Source: Rhynchonema sp. JSB1_4 (lineage: Eukaryota > Nematoda > Chromadorea > Monhysterida > Xyalidae). From it: a stretch of 64,000 nucleotides of DNA. Numbering within the stretch: the stretch's first letter is position 1; each line of letters begins with the position of its first letter. Of this stretch, positions 22,159 to 33,700 are shown piece after piece. Where the stretch lies: contig JASAMV010001482.1 in NCBI GenBank assembly GCA_030248065.1, positions 1-64,000 on the forward strand. The letters are read 5' to 3'. Below the pieces are notes generated by a model. It saw only the letters and a list, made by a program, of their open reading frames with translations. It was not told the DNA's origin and made no database searches. The position numbers were made by a program, and so were the translations under genes.

Positions 22159-24565
22159 ATGGACCTTCACAGCGACAACGTGTTCGTGTATTTGGAGTGC
22201 GAGTTCTGCACGGGTCTGTTCCCAACGGACGCCATCGAGCTGCACATCAAAGTCGCCCATGAACTCGAACTAAAGTTTGTCACTTCATGCTAATATATTT
22301 TTGTATAATTTCAAATCCACAACCACGTGATCTTTCAATCCACTGCCCACTCAGTCGGTCCCGTCTGGTGCCAATTCGTCGTGCGTTCGCCGTCACCGAG
22401 CTGCCCGACCACGCACAATATTTCGATTCACAGCCGTCAAAATCTGGCGATCCTGATATTGCAAGGGAAATGCCATTGAAAAATCCAGTTGAGGAATCGA
22501 ATAGTGCTTCATCCAACACTGAACATATTCTGAATAAACTCAGCAGTTTTGTTCAATCCACGTCTTTCAACAATGTCTCTTCCTCAATTCGGGACACCAA
22601 GGTTGAGCCTGACACGTTGTTGCCTGATGATCAAAGCGAGTCCTCGTCTGCGTCCGGTAGCGACGAGGAATGGACGCCCGAACGGACCGAGACAAGGAGC
22701 AGTTGCGCAAAGAGGAATATGGGAAAGAGAAATGTGCGATTGGCGTTTGTGCGTTTGATGAGCGTTTGCGTGTAAATTTCTCAGCATTTTATTCCAGATG
22801 TCCGATTTTTCGCCAACCGTTGGTGAAACATCAGAAGTGGTCGACTACGCAGTTCATGACATGCACATTTATGCATACAAGCATGGCAATAATTATACGA
22901 ACAGAGACATATGGGATTACGGCAGAGAACAGCTGGAGTTGGCCATCAGCGATATGAACGACGCGGACAAACAAGCGGCCAGACAGAAATTCCCAACTTT
23001 TAGTTACACTTGCAAGACCCTGTACCGATTCATCAAAAAAGGTTGCGAAGATCGACAGGAAAGATTTGTGAGACGGTCGCGGGCGAGAAAGAAGACCCCG
23101 AAACCAGCATCAGCAAAATCCGCAGTCAAAGCCCGACCGGAATCGATGATGTCTGAAACATCGTACGGTGTGGCTGTGTTCATAAAGTCCAGACAGAAAA
23201 ATTACCTTGTGAGACACGAGTCTGTGGTCAGTTAGGAGACAATATTATTTTACCTTTTCTTTAAAAAAATTAATTTTTGCGATGCAATTGAGGTGCATCC
23301 GGGACGATTCTATGAGTTCGCCAACAAGGGCTCCGGAGGCAAACGCGAGACCAAGGTTGGCGAAGAAAAAATGGCCGGGTGGTTGCTGTATTCTAGGCAG
23401 CCCAAACGCCATACGTGCGTGGTGCATTCGCATAAAGTGACGTGCTCAACATTATAAAGGCAAACTATGTACGCCAACACGAGCCCGATTTCGGAGGTGC
23501 TAGACTAGTGAAAGATTCATACGTGGCTGCTGATTTGGGAAACGTTACACGCTGTGGAATACAACGTGGTGCATGAGGATTTCTCTTTCTTTTCGTTTTG
23601 CTGGTGCACCAACTCCGAAATCGGGCTCGTGTTGGCGTAGTTTGCCTTTACATTCATTTGTTGCGTGTGCTGCAGTACTACACGTGTGTGACGTGCGTGA
23701 AAGTTCGGGATAAGAATGGCAACCTGCATCGTCCTCCGCCGACCATTCGTGTTCGACAAGGATTGCTGCTCGACGACCCCGATCATCCGACAAACGCACA
23801 TTTTTGTGAAGGTGAGCAAGTGTGAAGTGGAAAGATTTCCATTATAACGCCACATTCGATCCAGTCTCGCGGCTCACGTGTCATCGAGATTCGGGTCCGT
23901 ACAGTGAGGCCCAGTTGAAAGGATAAACAAACTAGTGTAGGACCAAGTTCACCTCTGACGTGTTTTGGGCCTAAACATCCGGGACTCGGTACCATACCTA
24001 AACACCTATACCTGAACAAATACCAACTCTGTTTCTTGAAATCAGGCGTGTCCAAAGTTGACGTCTACGTGCGAGATGTCAAACAAGAAATGTTCGACCA
24101 CGCGTACTCTCGAGAGGGCGCACAACTTGGCTCAAGTTAGCCACACACCCTCCCGTTTTCAAAATTTTGTAACTTTTCCAGTTGAATAAAAATAAAGTAA
24201 TTCAAAGAATATGCGGAATGTTGCAGCCAAAGTGTACGAGCACGCGATGAATCGTCTAGAACAGGCCACAGACGACCTGTCGGACTCAGACAAGGAGCTG
24301 GCCAGATCCAAGTTCGGAACGAGGGCAGGAGTGAATTCGGCATTAGCGTGGCGCATCAGGAAGGGCTGTGAGGACAGGGGAGACCCACTGCCGAAAACTG
24401 TCAGTGATATCACTTCCCGAGTTTTTGTAATCTAATTTTTTTAAATTATTTTTCAAACATATCGATTTTCAGTTTCAACACACATTGCTTCGCCGACCCC
24501 AACCACTGGCACACCGTTTGCAATACGCACGGATGAGGCATAAAGCGAACAAATCAACTGTTTGA
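22159..24565 (+). CDS. C2H2 + FLYWCH-like protein with two helical modules (array copy 7), 492 aa
   Basis: Eight exons, all in phase: 22159-22274, 22355-22733, 22798-23226, 23293-23355, 23676-23811, 24046-24135, 24227-24399 and 24473-24565. Architecture equals copy 5: finger; linker with SUMO-type site TKVEPDT and PDDQSESSSA; helical module ending IKKGCEDRQERF; FLYWCH-like unit (SYGVAVFIKSRQKN, HPGRFYEFANK, CVTC...DPDHPTNAHFC); second helical module ending IRKGCEDRGDPLP. The short basic tail (RRPQPLAHRLQYARMRHK) differs from the other copies. Met at 22159 is followed directly by the conserved DLHSDN. The acceptor before 23293 is poor (ATTGAG). Intron 4 contains a 196-bp inverted-repeat element. 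This is the last copy; the next gene is on the other strand. Confidence 0.8.
23455..23650. mobile_element. 196-bp inverted-repeat element
   Basis: It starts TAAAGGCAAACTATGTACGC and ends with the near reverse complement (GCGTAGTTTGCCTTTA). The arms are about 40 bp, including CGCCAACACGAGCCCGATTT. It lies in intron 4 of array copy 7. Confidence 0.8.
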
Positions 24566-24880
24566 ATGAACATGTTACGAAATTTCAGCAATCTCATTAG
24601 TAAATTCTAAACATTCTGTCGTGCACCTTTGTTTCTGGATATCGAAAAATGTGCTTTCCGCTGTTATCATGTGACTTTGATCGAAGCAAACTGTAATCAC
24701 TGCAAAGTAGAAATCAGCACAAAATAATGAAGCGGTTGAAACCGGTTGAAAGCGGAACGAATGCATAACCTTCCCACAACTAACAGTACAATATTCATTC
24801 ATATATACGAAAAGATAATGACAGAATCAACGTTTTCTCTTTTCTTTTTCACAATTTTCCCAATCGTGGTGTTTGCCCTG

Positions 24881-25433
24881 TCATTGTTTCTTCGGTTCGC
24901 AGCAAAAGCACAAACAAAGTCCGACACAACCGACTACCATCAGACTCAGCAGCAGCACTACGCCGGCCGACAGTGTGACCACGCTGCAACGAAGAGTGAA
25001 AAAAGCACTCAATTAGGGTAAAGTTTTGAGAGAGAAACTGGAAAACTATTTGGACCATAATTAATAATCTTTCTCACATGGGCACGTCAATTTCGCAGGC
25101 GTAGTTTGTTGTGGCATTCAGAATCACTTCTTGTGCTGTGATGATAGTTCCGCTTTGGTCAATCGTTTCATTGCTAGGAACTTTGGCTTCACCCGTGACC
25201 TTACAACGGTCGGCCGCAGCGCAGTACGTGTAGAACGCGCACATCCCGCCACCTGAAATCGTTTTTTGTGTTATTTTTTATCATCGACAAAAAAATTTTT
25301 TCGAACTACGCACATTTAGCATCATCGAAGCAGCCTTGGTCGGTAATCTTGACTTCAAGTTTCTGGCAATGCGTTGTTGCGTGAAACATCGACAGCAACG
25401 CAACCATAATAACGGGATAAGTGGACAATAGGG
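24881..25433 (-). CDS. small Cys-rich single-pass membrane protein, paralogue A
   Basis: Exons on the minus strand: 25433-25314, 25252-25078 and 24983-24881 (TGA 24883-24881). The lengths require an upstream exon ending in phase 1, as in the two paralogues, so the start codon was not located. Order: hydrophobic N-terminal segment (MVALLSMFHATTHC), Cys-rich ectodomain with the signature DDAKCGGMCAFYTYCAAADRC and two NxT/S sites, a CEIDVP motif, then a transmembrane helix (VVLLLSLMVVGCVGLCLCF) and a short tail ending EPKKQ. The splice inside the D-P codon context and the phase pattern are the same as in 36365-37477 and 38515-39277, which proves common descent. Function unknown; likely a cell-surface or secretory-pathway protein. 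Confidence 0.7.
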
Positions 25434-26287
25434 CTGAAATAAACGGTAATTATTTGCAACTTTTTGTTTGTAGAAACAAGTGCAATATAGTGTTGTGTCA
25501 CACGAACTCATTTTTATGTCTTGGTTTTATCAGCCAACAGCAGAATTTTGTGTCAATTTGGTTTTGGTCAATTTTTATGTTGGAGATGACGATTTGTCAG
25601 CTTGTCACACAAATTGTTTCAAACGTCAGGCAGTGGAAAACAATGGCAGCAACAACCTTTTTACAAACACTCTCAAGCTTCATTTCAAAAAAGACAGTGA
25701 TGTTTTAGTTACATAATAGATTGTAATTCTTAACTGTGAAACGTTGTTTTGGGTATTCCGTCTATTTTAATTTAATCTTTTATATTTCTTTCATCATTGG
25801 GCATTATTCTTGTTGTGCACGGTGTATTTCAACAGTTATTGCCGATTCTAATTAACCACGTTTCACAAACAGCTGCCGGTGGGCAGTGAATCTGGCTGGC
25901 GTCACACGTTTGTAGAGCGCTTCGCACTTGGTTTCGATGACAAAAAAACAGGTTTTTCAAAATGTGTTTATCATCAGCGTTTTTTGCGTGAGTACCCCAC
26001 AGACGGTATGAGCGCGGGCGAGGTAATCCCCTCTTTCCGTTCGTCATTGTGTGCATCAAAACACATGAGTGTACCTGCATACTATTCAGCATCAAAAGTG
26101 ACCACACACTAACATACAAGCAGTACGTATCGAGACGTCATGCCGCCAGCACAGCTGTCGAAACATACAAACATTTATTTCTGTCTGATTTTTTAAACTA
26201 AAAAAACCATAAATTTGACCTGTTGGACGGGAACGGCATCGAATGTGGATATTGGGCCATGAGGACTCCAGTGCCAGGCCGACTATC

Positions 26288-29200
26288 ATGTCACCTTCAT
26301 TACGACGACTCTCAAACGCCTGGTGTCTAGCACTTGTGAAACATCACAAACTCGTCAATGTCATATTTATTACCAATATTCTATTGTTCTTCAATGTTGA
26401 TACCGTGAGTGCGATTCACGCTGTGCACCGACCGCACGAGGGCACGGTGGTGCACTATGACAACAAACCGCTTTCTGGTCAGTTTGGGGCAGTTAGTGAG
26501 GATTCAAACATAAATTTTTGCACGGTATGTACCGTATAGGCATAATAACGATACTTATGGTAGGCAAAGGGCAGCTGTCAAACAGCAACGCTCAAATGCA
26601 ATTATCATCGCCGTGCTAAACTGAAGAAACTGCAGCAATGACGCAGTCAGTCGTTTTTGTTATCATCCCCATGTGGAAATGTGTATACAGTATACTGTAT
26701 CTACAAAACTCGCAAAGAGTTTCAGTGAGTCACGCCATGGCTTTCGGTTTCTACACCTTGGCGAGCGAAGTGCGACAAAAAGTCAATTTCCAATGATTCA
26801 ATCACTAAAACGACTTAACCAACCATTTCCCCCAAATCCATAGATAACCTGCCGAATCTAACGTTTGTCGGCTCAACGGCGCGCAATCGCCTCGGTTTCG
26901 GCCAGTTGCGTTATTTGCGCGATTATATCAAGGCGTCGTTCCGCGAAGGGGGGTTGCAGGGATTGCTGAAAGCGGCACGACAAACGACCACCACCACACA
27001 ACCACCACCCGCGAACCCGGTGCCGCCCGTCAGAACACCGACTCGCACGGGCACTGATGTGAATGGTGCGTAGGGCACTCTTCAGTGTTGCTGCTTTGGT
27101 TTTGTCTCGACGGTGCGCCAGGTCATCGTCAGCAGACGAATGCACCAAAGAAAAAAGTGACCCCACCTACGCAACTTCCATGTGCATTACATTACATAAT
27201 GTAATTGAAACATTGAAACCAAATTGTTTCACGGGAAAATAAGTCATCTTCATGTGCCTGGCACCTTGACGACAATAATACAAACAGAAAAAGAATCTTT
27301 TCAATAGTGGTGGTACTTTGATACACAAATTGTTCTGCGAGGTTACAAAAAAAGAGGGGTTGATGTTTGCAGAGCTCAACGTCACGCTAACCGGCGACGC
27401 AGCCGGCAATATGAACTCATACCTCAATGGTGGTACCCTTGTCAACCAATCAGCGACAGACGGTGGCACGAACACCGGGTCCGGTCATGTGACCGGCTCG
27501 GCTTTATCTGTTGGGGAGGAAGCGAACACCACATTGGCTATATTGTCGGTAACTGGAGCGAATCGTGAGTTGGTTGGGGATAGCTATAGAATTCGTGTTT
27601 GGCTCAGGCGATTCACAATTTCTGAATACCCGAACCGAACTTTTTTGAATGCTTTCAAAAATGCCGTACAGCGCCTGAGCTTGGCTCAGTAAATTGTGAT
27701 TAAACATCAGTAAACATCGTTGTCACACTCGCATATTTCGACGAGCCTATTCTTGCCGAAACCGAACCTGAAGCCTGAATTTCAAGGCCGACGACATTCC
27801 AAACAACCTACATATTATTGCTTGATTTATTTAGACTGTCCACAATTTCAGGCGCCAACCAATCAACGCAAGTTCGCGCCTCAAGTGTGGACGGCGAGGC
27901 CTACACTGGTGGTACACTTGTGTCCGAGCTGGTGGACCAGAACATCTTCAGCGGTGCAATGCAGAATGGCAGTGTAAAGGGAACAGACAATCGGTTGGAA
28001 GCACAAGCACACTCGAATGTGACGGACAATTCTGGCAGCACTGGTTGGCACATTGGGAATAATTTTGTGTGACATTACAGGTGTAGTTTACGGACAATAT
28101 TGACAATGTCAGTAATTGTAATTCTCTGGACCCAGTAGTTATAGTATAATTAATGGCTCTGCACATTCGATGACTATGTGAACGCAAAACCAGTTAGCGA
28201 CGGTCTTCTTTGGCCTGGGCATTTGTGCTGACGATGACCTGGTGCACCGCCTGTCTGTTGCAAAAACCGACGGTGCATCATGAAAAAGATCAGCTGATGT
28301 TTCACGTGTCTCGATTGAAAATCTGTATATAATTCAGATTTAACAAGTTCGATCTCCATAAACGCATCCGGAAACAGCAGCACATCGGCAAACATATCCA
28401 ACATCAACATCTACCACGGCAACGGACGGGGACAAGCGATTGCCGAGGGAATGGCTCAGGCGTACGGTATCAATGAGACGGCGGCCATCGATGCCAAAGC
28501 TGATGTTTACCTGAACGGCACGAATGGGGATATCAGTTGTGAGTTGTCTGTTGTTCTATCGGTGTTATATGAAATTTTATCGGTGCTTGAATCTTTAGAC
28601 CGATCAATTTCTGATTCCGCACAACTGATTAAGCGTTGGTTTCTGCGAGCTGAGAATATTTTTCAATTGCGCCCTGTTAATCATGTCCATCAGGAACAAT
28701 ATTCACGCGAAGCGCTCGTAAAATCAACGAAAGAGAAAACAAGCGTAGTACGTATTTCAGTGGGATCGGCTTGGCTGAAAGGCAATGCGACAGGTGAATA
28801 CACTAATGTGACAGCAGCGATCAATGTTGCAACCAACGGACTGCTGAGTGAGGGACGCGCTAGTGTTAATGCAACCGCGTATGGAAAGGTGCGCACATTT
28901 GCTTTTGCCTTGATGGATCAGGCTTTCCGCGATGTTTTAATCCATCAATACTAATCTGTGTGTCTGCGGTACCATTTTTCGTTCTTACCAGGGCAACAGT
29001 TCGGCTCACACCAACGCAACACTCGAACTCTGCGACACGGTGTATGGATGCAGAGGTGGGCTTGCGGATGTTTCATGCCGTGTCACATATGTTTTATGCC
29101 GTGTTGTTGCATAGAATGTGCAAACTTATCCTTGCCGTGCTGCTTTCAATAATTTTTTAAATTTTTTGTGCAATTATGCTAATTGTTATTACAGCGCATC

Positions 29201-29816
29201 AGGCCGGCGCCCAGGCAAATGCTACCGGTACGAACACCCAAGTCGACACACAAGCAACCGTTGTTGACAGGGGGGACTACACGCACTCGTGGTCGATTGG
29301 GGTCAGTGGATATGTACAGAGAGAAAAATTCATATTTTCGTCAATGTGTCGTCGTGTGACAAAATGTGACAATTTCGTCAACATTCAAATTTCACATTTG
29401 ACAGTGCGCAAGTGACAACCTTCTTCGTTCTGAGTGATATTGCAGTCCCTTATTTGCTGTTAGCTCCAAATTATATCACTTTGGCCGCTATCGAAGTTTG
29501 ACGATCGGCTCGCGTCCGACCAAATTTACCAACCTTGGTTGGTCGCACGACTTTAATTGATCAAGAACAAGAACAATCGTTTTTAATATAAAATCCCCTA
29601 CTTTCGACAATTTGACGCTAGTCGATATTAGTGATAAAAGTAAATCCTCGAAATATCGTGCGAAAAGTCACTTGACACCAAGTTTGATTGCAGACGGCGA
29701 CATCCGACAGCAGTGCAGGTGAGCACGTGGTGATGGTGACGCATAAGATAAATTCGGACACAAACCGCAAGGGAAAATGGGACCCGAACACGGGCTCGTG
29801 GCAAAGACTGACGTGA
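26288..29816 (+). CDS. secreted N-glycosylation-rich protein, 471 aa
   Basis: Nine exons, all in phase: 26288-26477, 26844-27065, 27373-27564, 27852-28043, 28338-28535, 28761-28888, 28992-29055, 29195-29301 and 29694-29816 (TGA 29814-29816). The N-terminus has a hydrophobic stretch (VNVIFITNILLFF) ending near VSA, a plausible signal peptide. After a mucin-like patch (TTTTTQPPPANPVPP) comes a long region poor in Cys and rich in Ala, Asn, Gly, Ser and Thr, with roughly a dozen N-x-T/S sites. Loosely repeating strands include LNVTLTGDAAGN, GEYTNVTAAINVATNG and NSSAHTNATLELC. Only two Cys are seen late (LCDTVYGC). Such composition suggests a beta-solenoid or coat-like extracellular protein; no family is recognised. 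A longer start at 26243 is possible. Confidence 0.7.
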
Positions 29817-30081
29817 AACATCTGTCAGTTGGGCGTGGTACCAACCTGAAGGGTACAATCCATTCAATAGTCTAGGGTCCCGACAGTAGGCACTTCTTCA
29901 TGTTTCCTTTCATAGTGGCTGACACAACACGAAACTTTTTCCCTCAATTTTCGCACACAAACAGTTTCCTGTTCCTGTTCCACAAACCACAGCTCAATAA
30001 CGGCTTCAATAACGAGAGAAAAGAAAAAAAAAGAAAAAAAACAAAAAACAAAAAAAAACCCCACCCACACCCCCCCCCCGC

Positions 30082-30132
30082 GGCCGTAACCGTTAGGGTG
30101 CTTCGAGTGCTTCGACTGCCTTGACTGCCTTA
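30082..30132 (+). repeat. left copy of an inverted 51-bp repeat
   Basis: CGGCCGTAACCGTTAGGGTG then CTTCGAGTGCTTCGACTGCC. Its reverse complement, about 92 percent identical, is at 35657-35708, on the other side of the 30.8-35.0 kb gene. Both lie next to TACAGTAACCC ends. Confidence 0.7.
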
Positions 30133-30162
30133 CACGCATTTGATAGCATGCAGATTTGCTAC

Positions 30163-30409
30163 AGTAACCCCTCTGAAAGCTTGAAAATTACAGGGTTGCA
30201 GTTATATATGTTTGCGTGTATTAACTTTGCGGAAAAACGGTTTTTGTGCACGAAAAACGTGCGGTCTACAGTAACCTGAGGCACTCTAACGAACAGTTTC
30301 ACAAATTAGCGATCGCGTGTATTAAGCGTGCATTAGACTGCCCTGGCGAAGTGCCAAGGCAGTCGGGGCAGTCAAATGCAGATTTTTTTCGCTAATTGGG
30401 TTACTGTAT
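30163..30409. mobile_element. short element with TACAGTAACCC inverted ends
   Basis: It begins near TACAGTAACCC (about 30167) and ends GGGTTACTGTA (about 30398-30409). The interior contains CTGCCCTGGCGAAGTGCCAAGGCAG, itself a hairpin. The same end motif recurs at about 35563, 51653 and 21515. Confidence 0.5.
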
Positions 30410-30762
30410 GCGCGTGCGTTGTTTCGTGTGCACAAATCACAAATTATAAACTAACAAGCTGCCAAATCATAATTGCAGCGCAAATTCATAGTATTTCAGG
30501 CACCATGTAGAATTCTGGGTTGAAATAAAGTAATTGAAATTGATTGCACATTCCGTTTGATCAGAATAATCAGAATAACAAACAATATAAGAAATCAGGA
30601 ATCGGTAAAAGTCTGGAAGAAAAACGCATCACATAGAAATGAAAGAAAGGCTGCGCACAATCAAAAGGACTGAGAATAATGAAGCAACGGAGGAAACATA
30701 CAAGAATGACAGTCAATAAAATTTTGCAAAATAGATATCTGTGGCATGGGCCAATCTGTTAC

Positions 30763-33700
30763 TCACTGAGCACCATTCTCGTCTTGTTCAGTGTCCGGTT
30801 GTTGTTGTTCCGGAGGTTCATACGACGGCAACAGGCGCACTTCGATACCGAAGAACTTGTACATTTGAACCAGTGCCGCTTGTTTCTTGCGGGCTGGTTT
30901 CAGTCCGTATGTGATTCCGAGCGATGATAAGTGAATCTGCACCCAGTCATCGATTGTGGCGTGACCGAAGCCGCCCCGTTTTTGTGTGATGAAGATGTAG
31001 GGATATCGGGTGAACAGGCATTGATGGTCGAAATGCACGAATCGATAGCATCGCAGCATGTTGCCGTCATTGTCCATTTCTTCATCCTCCTCAGTGACAA
31101 AAAACCATCTTTCAGACTTCGTGCCCTGTTTGTCATGAATGACGAACCTCTGAAATGTGTGTGGGTGGTGTCACGTTTTGTACAGAATTTAAAAAAATAC
31201 AAAAAATTATTCTCTACTGACCTCACACGTTGCGCATCGAGCCCTGACGATCTCTCCAATCTCAATGTTCGGAAACGTTGTCGACATAACATCAAGGTCG
31301 TCGAGTTTGAATGCAACCTGCAGGCAGCACAATTATGTCACAAGTTTCTCAGCTTATGTAAAAAGTTTGTGTTATAACCTTCTTTCCAGCTGACGTGGTC
31401 ACATCGATTGTACGTTCCCTGCAGCGGTCAGGCGCTGGTCGAATGCCGGTCGGCGCAGCAGCCTCCTCCAGCAGAAGAGCGTCGAGATTGGTGAGCACGA
31501 TTGGCGATCGGTACAAGTGATGCCTGCCCGGCTGCTTCATGGCTTGCCGCATTTCGTCTGTGACGTCTGTAATGATAAAAATGTTATTTTATGGTTCTAT
31601 GGAAAGCTTGGTTTAAAGTTGGTGTTGTTAACCTGCATTTTTGTCGTAAAATATCATGTTTGGAATCGTGTGGAAATCGGCTGGCCCATACGGAGCAGTG
31701 CGTCGAATCGGGGGGATCAACATTTCGTACACACGGTCGCCATCCTTTGCTTTGTTCAGTCTGATTAGAGGTTCTGAAAAGTGAACGTGCATTGCAGCCG
31801 CATTGTTTGGTTGAAAACAGTTGGCAGAATATCACCAGTTTTCTTCGCTCGTTTCAGTATCCACTCGGATGCTCTTAGCGGAGGATTGTATGGAAACCCG
31901 TCAACGAACTCAGTTCTTGACCTGTCGTGCAGTACTTCATCCGCCATGTCTGGTAACGGAGGCGGAGGTGGGACTGAAAATTTTCCTGTTGTCAATTCCT
32001 AACAGGTTTTTTTACAAGTTTGCAATTCCTAACAGGTTTTTTTTAATAATTTTTTTTAGTTTTAAAGTAAAGTTTTTTAGGACTGGCCGACTGGGACTTG
32101 ATGAAGTTTGATGATGATGAATTTTGCTTACTTCCCATCCGTTCCGCTAAATTTGCCCTCTCTAGCAGTTGATCTTCAATTTGTCCAGTTGTCGTCACTG
32201 TGGGCACTGGGATCTAAAAGTGAGGTCATACACAAGCACTGTTTGTATTTTGGCAGATTACTTATAGTTGCTAACATTGAGAGACGGCCTTATCCTGCAA
32301 TCCAAACCTTCAAACTTTGTTGAATATATTACCGGCTTCTTACCTGTTCCATTCGGGTTTTTCGGCACCCAATTTGTGTCGGCAGTCTCTGTCTAACAAT
32401 ATGTCTGTCGGCACCACTGGACGCCAACGGTAGAGCCATGGCTGCAATTGTTTGTTGTAATTGTTTGGCCGTTTCACTTTGTTCGCTATCTACAACTAGT
32501 TAATAAATTTGCTGCAGATAACCGGATGGGTCTATTGATAAGCTCGGATGGACGTTGTCTGGATGGCCGACTCCAATGTTCACCATTTCACCACCGCTCA
32601 TCGAGGAACGAGCAGTCACTTTTGGTCGGTGATCCGCTTTCCGATCTGGATTCATCCGTATCGAGAAGGTCGATGCCTGAAAAGTCTATGAAACTTTGCT
32701 AACTTAAAAAAATATCAATTTTCATTTGCCAATAGTTAAATCGTGTGACAAAATAGTTTGCCAAGTTCTAAAAAGTCGTCTCATGAGTTACTTTACAATG
32801 CCTGAAAAGTCTATGAAACTTTGCTAACTTAAAAAAATATTAATTTTCATTTGCCAATAGTTAAATCGTGTGACAAAATAGTTTGCCAAGTTCTAAAAAG
32901 TCGTCTCATGAGTTACTTTACAATGCCTGAAAAGTCTATGAAACTTTGCTAACTTAAAAAAATATTAATTTTCATTTGCCAATAGTTAAATCGTGTGGCA
33001 AAACAGTTTGCCAAGTTCTAAAAAGTCGTCTCATGAGTCTCACAACTTTTCGTTCACGGCCCCAATGAGCGCTGACGATGGATTGATGTCGGCGCCATCT
33101 TCGGCCCAATGTCGCAGTGCAGCGAAGTCCTTTTCGAGCGACATCAGATCTGGAAAATAACGAACTGAATTTAAAAACAAAAAAAAGCGAATGCCACACA
33201 AAGTGAATGAAATAAAATAAGATAAAAATAATCAAGGTAAACAAAATGTAAAAACATAAATTTTGAATAAAAACACACCTTCATGTGCTTGACAGTGTTC
33301 GTGTATGGTCCTGTAGTCGATTTCTGGCTGCAACTGGACGTCCAACTCGCGTCGCGGACTGGGCGGATCCGGTGCGACAAATAGGCCGGATAATTGCGCG
33401 ATGAGAGCTACAAAAAAATTGTCGTAAAAATGTAAATGTTGCATAAAAACAATAAAGAGTAAATAATAACCAATAAATACCAACCGGGTTCCATGCCGGT
33501 TGGCTCATGGGATTCAGCCACCGACGTCTCGACTTGTGGGTCCAAATTGTTCGCCAGTGGCATCGGTGTCATATCACGCTAAAAATGTCAAACATCGTTG
33601 ATGTCAAAAACCAGAAAATCTAAAATACAAGGGGGGCTGATTGTTTTCAGGCTGATTGTTGATTTTTTTTAGCTTTTTTGGACTTTTTTAGTTTCAGCCC

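Noticed and set aside
24746..25021. Plus-strand 91-residue frame with a hydrophobic N-terminus
   Set aside because: It is the complement of the transmembrane exon of the minus-strand Cys-rich protein, whose splice phases match two paralogues.
32673..33038. CRISPR-like regular repeat
   Set aside because: A direct 125-bp tandem repeat without unique spacers, in a eukaryotic intron.
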